Below, one piece after another: positions 1-5,350 of a stretch of DNA of 6,844 bases (position 1 is its first letter; the number at the start of each line of letters is the position of its first letter). Source of the DNA: Clostridium sp. SCN 57-10 (lineage in GTDB: Bacteria; Bacillota; Clostridia; Oscillospirales; Butyricicoccaceae); assembly GCA_001725215.1 (NCBI GenBank), contig MEFT01000080.1, positions 1-6,844 of the forward strand, in the 5' to 3' direction. The notes beneath the pieces are model-generated. The model made no database searches. It was given only the letters and a program-made list of their open reading frames with translations, and had not been told where the DNA came from. The translations under genes and the position numbers were made by a program.

Positions 1-1218
1 CACCGTCGGCACGCCCAGACCGAACACGGTGAACGCGTCATAGTAAAAACCGATCTTCGTGTCGCCCCCCGCGCGGAAAATGCCGACGACCATGATATAC
101 GGTATCATGCGCATCGGCATCCAGATGCCGTAAAGCAGCAGCAGGTTGGACGCAACGGTACGCGCGTACTCGGTTTCAATGGGCAAGAGCGACAGCACCG
201 GATTGCGGATTAAAATGAGCACCGCGCCGCACAGCACGGAAAGCACTGGCGTAAGGATGGAAAACTTACGCGCAAGCTTATATGCCTCGCCCGGCTTGCC
301 CTCACCGACCGTTTTGCCCACAATGATCGAGCAGGCGTGGCACATGCCGATGAAAAAGACGAACAGCAGCTGCTGTACGGCGTCATACATCGTATAGCCC
401 GCATAGTTTTCCGTACCCTGACGCGCGAGCACCATGATGTAAATGTTGGTGCCCACCGCCCAGATCAGCTCGTTGAGCAGAACGGGCAGCGTAACGGTCA
501 GATAATGCCGCGCAAATGCAAGGTCTACGCTGAATATGTCGCGTATATGCGTGAACACAACACTTTTCTTGCGCACGGCGATCACAAAGGTCAGCACGGT
601 GCATATGCCCATGGAAAGCACGGTAGCAATGGCGGCGCCCCGGATACCGAGCTCCGGCATACCGAACTTTCCGTATATGAGCGCGTAGTTAAAACAGGTA
701 TTGAGCAGCACCGATAGTCCGGAGGTGATAAGCGGCGTAATGACGTCCTCCGTCGATCGCAGCGCCGACGCCGCGATCATGGTGGCAGCAAAAAACGGCG
801 CCCAGAGCGCGACGTTGCGCAGGTAAATCGCGCCCGTTTCGATGAGCGCACGGTCTGCCGTGAACACGCGCATCATGTGTTCGGGAAACGTCATGCTCAC
901 AACGGCATACACCACCGAAATGATAAGCGCGAACAGCGAACCCACGCCGAACGCGCGCCGGATGCTGCGCGCATCCTTCGCGCCCCAAAACTGTGCGATG
1001 AGAGCCGACGAGCCGGAGCACAGTCCAAACACGACGACGCTGTATAAAAAAGTCCAGCGCCCTGCAACGCCCATGCCCGCGATGGCGACGTTTCCGATGC
1101 CGACCACCATCGCCGTATCGACAAGGCCGGCGCACGAAGACAGCAGGTTTTGCAGCGCGATGGGAAGCGCGAGCGTCAGCGCACGATGCGCGAAGCTTTC
1201 GCGCTTACTCTGTTTCAT
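1..1218 (-). CDS. MATE family efflux transporter, C-terminus cut by window edge
   Basis: This is a multidrug and toxin extrusion (MATE) antiporter of the inner membrane; the family exports cationic drugs or metabolites in exchange for Na+ or H+. 406 codons are open from the ATG at 1218 to the window edge without a stop. The family is usually about 440-460 residues, so roughly the last 40-50 are missing. Visible family signatures are the first-helix segment LALPIALQNLLS (16-27) followed by VDTAMVVGIG (33-42), the LNTCFNYALIYG loop (172-183) with GIRGAAIATVLS (191-202) after it, and FRAGGDTKIG (381-390), the second-half counterpart. Hydrophobic helices run throughout. The start is supported by an AGAGGG ribosome binding site about 6 nt upstream and by a promoter just before it. 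The substrate cannot be predicted. The upstream gene on the same strand ends in a strong terminator, so this gene is probably transcribed on its own. Confidence 0.93.
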   Translation of the reverse strand, partial: MKQSKRESFAHRALTLALPIALQNLLSSCAGLVDTAMVVGIGNVAIAGMGVAGRWTFLYSVVVFGLCSGSSALIAQFWGAKDARSIRRAFGVGSLFALIISVVYAVVSMTFPEHMMRVFTADRALIETGAIYLRNVALWAPFFAATMIAASALRSTEDVITPLITSGLSVLLNTCFNYALIYGKFGMPELGIRGAAIATVLSMGICTVLTFVIAVRKKSVVFTHIRDIFSVDLAFARHYLTVTLPVLLNELIWAVGTNIYIMVLARQGTENYAGYTMYDAVQQLLFVFFIGMCHACSIIVGKTVGEGKPGEAYKLARKFSILTPVLSVLCGAVLILIRNPVLSLLPIETEYARTVASNLLLLYGIWMPMRMIPYIMVVGIFRAGGDTKIGFYYDAFTVFGLGVPTV

Positions 1219-1250
1219 ATAACCCTCTTTTCCAGTTGATTAACTGTATC

Positions 1251-1280
1251 AGTATACCATGATAAAGCGCCTTTTGGCAA
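1251..1280 (-). promoter_or_regulatory. Sigma-A-type promoter of the MATE gene
   Basis: Read on the minus strand, the -35 is TTGCCA (1280-1275), followed by an 18-nt spacer and the -10 TATACT (1256-1251). The -10 is preceded by TGG, which makes an extended TGnTATACT element. Transcription would start near 1244, giving a leader of about 25 nt with the ribosome binding site. No operator-like palindrome was seen around it. Confidence 0.7.
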
Positions 1281-1291
1281 GCCGACACCAT

Positions 1292-1320
1292 AAAATTTGC
1301 CCCCCGCGAACGCGGAGGGC
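1292..1320 (-). terminator. Second GC-rich hairpin, possible weak terminator
   Basis: On the minus strand a 9-bp stem (GCCCUCCGC / GCGGGGGGC with one U-G wobble) closes a GUUC loop and is followed by AAAUUUUA. The interrupted U tract makes it a weaker terminator than the hairpin at 1402-1426. It lies just upstream of the MATE promoter, so it may be a backup terminator insulating that promoter, or the end of a short transcript. Confidence 0.5.
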
Positions 1321-1390
1321 AAAAAGGCTTTGGATAACGGCCGGCTTGGCTTCTTTGCTGCTTGAATAATATAATACCAAAGCACGCAGG

Positions 1391-1426
1391 AGCCAAACAA
1401 AAAGGGGGATGCCCCGCATCCCCCTT
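1391..1426 (-). terminator. Intrinsic terminator of the BMP lipoprotein gene
   Basis: A perfect 11-bp stem (AAGGGGGAUGC / GCAUCCCCCUU, positions 1402-1426) closes a 3-nt loop. On the minus strand it continues into UUUGUUUGG. It begins 7 nt after the stop codon of the lipoprotein gene. The plus-strand exit side (CCATGTTTTAG) is not U-rich at the stem base, so the terminator is oriented leftward. Confidence 0.88.
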
Positions 1427-1433
1427 CCATGTT

Positions 1434-2534
1434 TTAGAACGAGTAGTCTTCCTCGAGGGGAACGGTGAGCACCAGCTTGCCCGACTTAATGTCTTCGGCA
1501 GCCTGGCGGGCGCGCTCCACGATTGCATCGGTCAGAATCTCGGTGTTGCGGGGGTTCGTGCCGTCGTCGGTGATGTAAACCGCGCCGACAACGCCGTCAG
1601 CCAGTCCGAGGGCAACGGTGCCCGGCTGAATGCCGCCGTTGAAGAACTCGTCGATGGCCATTCCGGCGACGATGCCGGTATACTTGACCTGCGTGGTGAG
1701 GATGTTTTTGTTATCGGGCGTGGTCTGGTCAGAGTCCTGACCGGAGGTGTAGAAGCCCTTTTCGGCAGCAGCTTCAAACGTGCCGAAGTCAGCAACAGCG
1801 GAAGCGGCGTTGATGAACACGCAGCCCTGCGCGGCCTGCTGCAGCGCCAATTCCTTGGCGATGGGGGCATCGGTATAGGACTTGGTGTAGTTGAAGATGA
1901 AGTCGCTCATCTTGACGTCGGGGTTGATGGCACGGACGCCCTCCATGTAGCCATAGCGCCACTCAAAGCTGCCCTGGCCGGGGTTGGCGTGCACGCCGCC
2001 GAACGGGCCCGCGGGCTTGCCGGCATCGGCGCTGACCATCGCGGCGACAACGCCGATCAGATAGGCAGCCTCCTGGGGCTTAAAGATGTAAGACTTGACG
2101 TTCGGGTTGTCGCACACGGTGTCGATGATGGCATACTGCGCCTTGTCGGGGAACTGGGTGGCGACCTCGTTGAGGGGATCCGCGCCCTGCCAGCCGACGA
2201 CGAGCACAAAGTCAAAGTTCTCTTCGACCGCGGCGCGGATGTTCTCGCTCCAAGCGGTGTCATCCGAGCACTCGATGACCTTATAGTCCATCGGATAGGT
2301 GCCGGCGGCCTTAACCTCGGCAAACTTATCGACGACCTGCGTCAAGAACGGGTTGACGCCGACGGGATCGCAGATGATTGCGATTTTCTTGGCCTCCTGG
2401 GGGGCCGCGGTGGTTGCGGCGGTGGTACCCGCGGGAGCTGCGGTGGTGGTTGCGTCGGCAGGTTTTCCTGCGCATCCGGCAAACGCACCGACCAGAACGA
2501 AGACGCTGAGCAGCAAAGCAATTGACTTCTTCAT
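1434..2534 (-). CDS. BMP family (PnrA-like) solute-binding lipoprotein
   Basis: This is a 366-residue substrate-binding lipoprotein of the BMP/Med/PnrA family. Family members are membrane-anchored receptors that hand nucleosides or related small molecules to ABC importers. A lysine-positive, hydrophobic signal peptide (1-20) ends in FAGC, making Cys21 the lipidated residue. A Thr/Ala/Pro-rich tether follows (about 22-48). The domain begins at KKIAIICDP (49-57). Family features include a first-lobe segment DTVCDNPNVKSYIFKPQEAA (138-157) leading into YLIGVVAAM, and GQDSDQ (265-270) in the second lobe. The usual DDxSFNQ-like ligand loop near the N-terminus is replaced by VGVNPFLTQVV (58-68), so the ligand may differ from the nucleosides bound by PnrA. 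The ATG at 2534 has GAAGGAG 7 nt upstream; an upstream in-frame ATG at 2582 lies at about the predicted transcription start and is unlikely. No ABC ATPase or permease gene is adjacent. A consensus-like promoter, good ribosome binding site and strong terminator suggest high expression as a single gene. Confidence 0.9.
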   Translation of the reverse strand: MKKSIALLLSVFVLVGAFAGCAGKPADATTTAAPAGTTAATTAAPQEAKKIAIICDPVGVNPFLTQVVDKFAEVKAAGTYPMDYKVIECSDDTAWSENIRAAVEENFDFVLVVGWQGADPLNEVATQFPDKAQYAIIDTVCDNPNVKSYIFKPQEAAYLIGVVAAMVSADAGKPAGPFGGVHANPGQGSFEWRYGYMEGVRAINPDVKMSDFIFNYTKSYTDAPIAKELALQQAAQGCVFINAASAVADFGTFEAAAEKGFYTSGQDSDQTTPDNKNILTTQVKYTGIVAGMAIDEFFNGGIQPGTVALGLADGVVGAVYITDDGTNPRNTEILTDAIVERARQAAEDIKSGKLVLTVPLEEDYSF

Positions 2535-2587
2535 GAGCTTTCTCCTTCTGTGTTTGAAAATAAAAACGGATGATAAATCCACCTCAT

Positions 2588-2616
2588 ATACTACCGTAGG
2601 AAAAGTACTATGTCAA
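2588..2616 (-). promoter_or_regulatory. Sigma-A-type promoter of the BMP lipoprotein gene
   Basis: On the minus strand a perfect -35 TTGACA (2616-2611) is followed by a 17-nt spacer and the -10 TAGTAT (2593-2588). The predicted start near 2581 gives a leader of about 47 nt. The promoter lies in the gap after the SLH protease stop codon, where no terminator is visible, so some read-through from upstream is possible. Confidence 0.72.
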
Positions 2617-2657
2617 CTTTTTTCGAGCAAAATCGGGCGGATGGATGCTTTCATTTC

Positions 2658-4403
2658 TTACTTGGAGTAGTTGGTTTCAAAGTCCGGGTTGAAGAAAAGA
2701 TGTCCATTCGTTCCTATCACAACGAGCGTCACCGCATCTTTAAACGTAACCTTTTGATTCTCATCCGCATTCATCGTAATTTTGCCAATCTGTTTTCCAT
2801 CCTTGTCAAATGCCGCAACTGTAATCCGCCCCTTCGTGCCGATGGTTGCGCTGATGCCGTTCACCGTATATCCATGCATTTGCGCAAGCGCGTGTGAATC
2901 GCGGAAATCGATGGTCACCGAGGTCTGAAATTTTATATTCCGATATTGAGTATAATTCTTAAAATGCTTGTTGATCACAGGCAGGCAGTTCACTGTACCG
3001 GCTTGCTGCTCCGGCTCATCCTTCTCTGCGAAAATCGACTTATTATCCCAATACCAATCAACAAAATCTTGAAACACGTTTTGGCTCGTCTGGTTTTTCA
3101 AAAAATCGACGAACTGGTCTCTTGAGGTTTTGAGCGCACCTACCTTTGCCCCATAATTTTGAATGATTTTCGCGAAGATATCGTCTCCGTACCGTTCCTC
3201 CAAATAAACCCCGAAACGGAATCCAACCAAGTAAACATCCCAGTCGCTTTTGCTTGTTCTGTAATATGTTTCAAAGTCGGATGAGATAATAGCCCTTTCC
3301 GTTTCAGGTTCAATAAACGCATAGTTAAACGACATCAAATAACGATATAAGAAATCCATGCCTTGCTTCTTTGCGACCTTTGCGCTGTTCAAAATGGCAA
3401 ATGCCTCTTGAAACGGCCTGCAGTCGATAAAAGCTGCGCGCCATTGCAGCGTATGAGAAAGCTCGTGCAAATAAACAAAATCTGGATGTGTATGATCATG
3501 AAAGATATAATCCATATCTTGTATTTCTATGCCATCCTCACCCCCCAAGGGTGCCCCGTCCCCGGAGTTGATGATTGTTATCTTGCTATACTGCTTCCCC
3601 TTCGGCAAGAACGATAAGCCGGAGGCCTCCTGCACCCAATCGCAATACTCCAAAGTTTTTTGTTCGATATTTCTGTAATAAGGCACATTGGCGGGGATGC
3701 TCATGGAAAAAACGTCATTCTCTATCGTTAAAGGAGCAAGCGATACAACATAGTTCTGAAAATTGCGGTAATCCTTTTGCCCGATGACCACATCAAAAAA
3801 GCGGAGCATGGTAATGATCGCCTGCTCGCGCGTATAACGGCCCTGCGGGTCAAACTTATTTGCCTTGGTGCCCGCCATGATGCTTGCACGGCGCACCCAC
3901 GCAATTGAGTCGGCCGCCCACGGAGCAAAACCCGCCCTGTCGCTCATGGGAGACTGGAACATAAAGCTCATGTCGCGCGCAAGATCGCGCCCGAAGTCGC
4001 GGGCTGCATTGGTCAAAAGCACAGCGGCTTGCTGCCGCGTCAGCCCGTCCTGCGGCGAAAAAATACCGTTTCCGTGCCCCGAAACGATACCGCGCTGTGC
4101 CAAATATCGGATCTGCGGATCGTCTACATCGGTAAACGGGTTGTCCTGCTCGAGCGTAATTTCTGTCTCTTGCCCGAACAGCACGTGGTAAAGCAGTCTG
4201 CAGAAGTCTTCTCTTGTAATGGGCGACTGATAGTCTGACTGAAGTAATTCTGGCACCAGCCCCAAGGAGATTGCCTGTTCAATCTGCGGCGCGGCCCAGG
4301 GCGAAGGCCCCATTGCGGCAAGCATATTCGGCGAAGCGAATATAAAGACAGCGCAAAGCAGCGTAATCGTCGCTGTGTAAATACGGCTTTTCTTGTGCAT
4401 CAT
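2658..4403 (-). CDS. Secreted SLH-domain protein with gluzincin-type (HExxH) metalloprotease domain
   Basis: This is a 581-residue protein predicted to be exported, bound to the cell wall and proteolytic. A signal peptide covers about residues 1-30. Three S-layer homology repeats follow, roughly at 34-78, 90-135 and 153-203, each with a TRAE-like motif (TRED 63, TRQQ 122, TREQ 191); the first repeat is the most degenerate. SLH repeats bind secondary cell-wall polymers. The next region contains YLHELSHTLQ (311-320), a zinc HExxH site with His313, Glu314 and His317. FQEAFAIL (331-338) supplies Glu333 as the probable third zinc ligand. The later YLVGFRFGVYLEERYGDD (391-408) resembles the helix after the active site in Peptidase_MA-like gluzincins. 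Residues about 480-581 form an extra, probably beta-rich domain that I do not recognise. The start at 4403 has AAAGGAG 7 nt upstream; the next codon is also ATG. GC content drops sharply after the SLH part. The substrate is unknown. The fold assignment rests on motifs only. Confidence 0.85.
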   Translation of the reverse strand: MMHKKSRIYTATITLLCAVFIFASPNMLAAMGPSPWAAPQIEQAISLGLVPELLQSDYQSPITREDFCRLLYHVLFGQETEITLEQDNPFTDVDDPQIRYLAQRGIVSGHGNGIFSPQDGLTRQQAAVLLTNAARDFGRDLARDMSFMFQSPMSDRAGFAPWAADSIAWVRRASIMAGTKANKFDPQGRYTREQAIITMLRFFDVVIGQKDYRNFQNYVVSLAPLTIENDVFSMSIPANVPYYRNIEQKTLEYCDWVQEASGLSFLPKGKQYSKITIINSGDGAPLGGEDGIEIQDMDYIFHDHTHPDFVYLHELSHTLQWRAAFIDCRPFQEAFAILNSAKVAKKQGMDFLYRYLMSFNYAFIEPETERAIISSDFETYYRTSKSDWDVYLVGFRFGVYLEERYGDDIFAKIIQNYGAKVGALKTSRDQFVDFLKNQTSQNVFQDFVDWYWDNKSIFAEKDEPEQQAGTVNCLPVINKHFKNYTQYRNIKFQTSVTIDFRDSHALAQMHGYTVNGISATIGTKGRITVAAFDKDGKQIGKITMNADENQKVTFKDAVTLVVIGTNGHLFFNPDFETNYSK

Positions 4404-4453
4404 CCAACCACTCCTTTGTGAACGCGCGGTAAGTGCGGTTCTCTCTGTGCCAT

Positions 4454-4482
4454 ATGTTAGGATAATACCATAAATTTGTCAA
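4454..4482 (-). promoter_or_regulatory. Sigma-A-type promoter of the SLH metalloprotease gene
   Basis: On the minus strand a perfect -35 TTGACA (4482-4477) is followed by a 17-nt spacer and the -10 TAACAT (4459-4454). The predicted start near 4447 gives a leader of about 45 nt. It lies in the 111-base gap after ruvX, where no terminator hairpin is apparent. Confidence 0.65.
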
Positions 4483-4514
4483 AATCAATAGCAATATTTA
4501 CTATTTCGCCGTGA

Positions 4515-4934
4515 TTATCTTGTACGGTTGCGGTAATCGAGGTATGCCTGTAAAATGACCGACGCCGCGACTGCGTCTACCTGCGCGCGCTGGCGCCCTC
4601 TCTTTTTGCCCGCGTCGCTTAAAATGCGGTTTGCCGTCACACTCGTGCCGCGCTCGTCCCAAAGCACAATGGGCTTGCCCCACTTTTCTTCTAGTTGGCT
4701 TGCAAACGCGCGCGACTTCGCGGCGCGCTCACCCTCGGTGCCGTTCATATTGATCGGCAGTCCAAGCACCACTTCGTCGGGCTGCTCTGCCGCAAGCTCG
4801 GTGCACAGGCGGGCAAGCAGCTTATCCCTGCTGTACTCCGTTATGGTATAAGCGCGTCCGGCTATCATTCCCGTAAGGTCAGAAAACGCAACGCCGGTGC
4901 GCACGTCGCCAAGATCAATGGCCATAATTTTCAT
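4515..4934 (-). CDS. ruvX: RuvX/YqgF family RNase H-fold protein (putative pre-16S rRNA nuclease)
   Basis: This is a 139-residue cytoplasmic protein of the YqgF/RuvX family, an RNase H-like nuclease linked in E. coli to processing of the 16S rRNA 5' end and elsewhere proposed to resolve Holliday junctions. The length is normal for the family. The N-terminal MAIDLGDVRTGVAFSD (4-19) contains the first catalytic Asp7. VVLGLPINMNGTEGE (55-69) is the characteristic central strand and loop. DERGTSVTANRIL (93-105) supplies Glu94, and VDAVAASVILQAYLD (119-133) supplies Asp120. The second motif usually reads DERL(T/S)T; here Leu is replaced by Gly, while the acidic residues remain. The ATG at 4934 is chosen because AAAGGA lies 8 nt upstream and the protein then begins at the conserved strand. 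A longer in-frame start at 4985 would lie upstream of the predicted promoter -10. The gene is divergent from feoA, with no obvious functional link. Confidence 0.92.
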   Translation of the reverse strand: MKIMAIDLGDVRTGVAFSDLTGMIAGRAYTITEYSRDKLLARLCTELAAEQPDEVVLGLPINMNGTEGERAAKSRAFASQLEEKWGKPIVLWDERGTSVTANRILSDAGKKRGRQRAQVDAVAASVILQAYLDYRNRTR

Positions 4935-4968
4935 AGGCAAGTTCCTTTGCACACAGTAGATTTTGTCC

Positions 4969-4997
4969 ATCATAACATATCTCAATCATTTTTTCAA
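4969..4997 (-). promoter_or_regulatory. Sigma-A-type promoter of ruvX with extended -10
   Basis: On the minus strand the -35 is TTGAAA (4997-4992), followed by a 17-nt spacer and the -10 TATGAT (4974-4969). TGT precedes the -10, making an extended element. The predicted start near 4962 gives a leader of about 27 nt carrying the ribosome binding site. Its -35 lies only six bases from the -35 of the divergent feoA promoter. Confidence 0.72.
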
Positions 4998-5003
4998 AAG
5001 GGG

Positions 5004-5032
5004 TTGACATTTTCCCCAATATGATTTATTCT
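5004..5032 (+). promoter_or_regulatory. Sigma-A-type promoter of the feoAB operon
   Basis: A perfect -35 TTGACA (5004-5009) is followed by a 17-nt spacer and the -10 TATTCT (5027-5032), with a start expected near 5039-5040. This gives a leader of about 80 nt, long enough to include both palindromic operator candidates. A TATAG at 5036-5040 is too far from the -35 to be the -10. Confidence 0.65.
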
Positions 5033-5046
5033 GACTATAGGCGAGT

Positions 5047-5062
5047 GTTAGTTTAGACTAAC
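5047..5062. promoter_or_regulatory. Palindromic operator candidate 1 of feoAB (DtxR/IdeR-like)
   Basis: GTTAGTTTAGACTAAC is a 16-bp palindrome with 6-bp arms GTTAGT/ACTAAC. Its inner 14 bases differ at two positions from the DtxR/IdeR core TTAGGTTAGGCTAA recalled from the literature. It lies about +8 to +23 from the predicted feoA start, a typical repressor position. A nearly identical copy starts 39 bp downstream. The regulator is not encoded in this window; the assignment to the DtxR family is inferred from the motif alone. Confidence 0.65.
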
Positions 5063-5081
5063 CGCGCTGCTTTTTTGAGTG

Positions 5082-5105
5082 TTTGGTTAGTTTTAGCTAA
5101 CCAAA
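5082..5105. promoter_or_regulatory. Palindromic operator candidate 2 of feoAB, abutting the ribosome binding site
   Basis: The inverted repeat TTTGGTTAG / CTAACCAAA has 9-bp arms around TTTTAG. Its 16-bp core at 5086-5101, GTTAGTTTTAGCTAAC, matches candidate 1 at 13 of 16 positions. The right arm ends where the feoA ribosome binding site AAGGAGGA (5105-5112) begins. A bound repressor, or the same repeat folded as an RNA hairpin, could therefore affect translation initiation. It is not a terminator, since no U tract follows. Confidence 0.68.
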
Positions 5106-5119
5106 AGGAGGATATTTCT

Positions 5120-5350
5120 ATGACCCTGGACCAGCTTGCAATCGGAGAGAACGCCGTGGTTACGGCGGTTGGCGGAGAAGGCGCACTGCGCCGCCGTCTG
5201 CTTGATATGGGCATCACACCCAAGACGTCCGTCATGGTGCGCAAGCGCGCGCCGCTCGGCGACCCCATTGAGATCTGCCTGCGCGGCTATGAACTGACGC
5301 TGCGGCTTGACGACGCCGCGAAAATCGCCATCGAGGGGGCGCGTGTATGA
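5120..5350 (+). CDS. feoA: FeoA, ferrous iron transport accessory protein
   Basis: This is a 76-residue cytoplasmic SH3-like protein that acts with FeoB in Fe(II) import, probably by contacting its G domain or assisting complex assembly. It shows the complete family pattern: an N-terminal MTLDQLAIGENAVV, then ALRRRLLDMGITPKTSVMV (22-40), APLGDPIEICLRG (44-56), and a closing LRLDDAAKIAI (61-71). The length is typical. The ATG at 5120 has an excellent AAGGAGG 8 nt upstream; an in-frame TTG at 5075 is rejected because the extension would run through the operator repeat. The stop TGA overlaps the feoB ATG (ATGA), so the two are probably translationally coupled. Regulation by metal is implied by the two palindromes in its leader. 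No Fur-type box was seen. Confidence 0.95.
   Translation: MTLDQLAIGENAVVTAVGGEGALRRRLLDMGITPKTSVMVRKRAPLGDPIEICLRGYELTLRLDDAAKIAIEGARV

Noticed and set aside
1362..2525. A 387-codon plus-strand reading frame lying antisense to most of the BMP lipoprotein gene
   Set aside because: Its translation is low-complexity Gly/Val/Asp-rich with no family resemblance and no ribosome binding site. The minus-strand gene has a signal peptide, lipobox and family motifs. The open antisense frame is best explained by biased codon use in the lipoprotein gene.
2535..2582. N-terminal extension of the BMP lipoprotein from an in-frame ATG at 2582
   Set aside because: It would place 16 charged residues before a normal lipoprotein signal peptide and begin at about the predicted transcription start. 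The ATG at 2534 has a GAAGGAG site at proper spacing.
2617..2657. Possible terminator after the SLH metalloprotease gene, suggested by a run of A/T at 2617-2623
   Set aside because: Only a 3-bp CGA/TCG stem can form before the U-like run on the minus strand, too weak to call.
4935..4985. N-terminal extension of RuvX from an in-frame ATG at 4985
   Set aside because: The extension would span the predicted promoter -10 and start upstream of the transcript start. The ATG at 4934 has a ribosome binding site and begins at the conserved first strand.
4996..5017. AAAAGGGG and TTTTCCCC flanking the feoA -35, looking at first like an inverted repeat around the promoter element
   Set aside because: The arms are complements read in the same direction, not reverse complements. 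Only GGGG/CCCC could pair, across a 10-base gap, so there is no meaningful palindrome.
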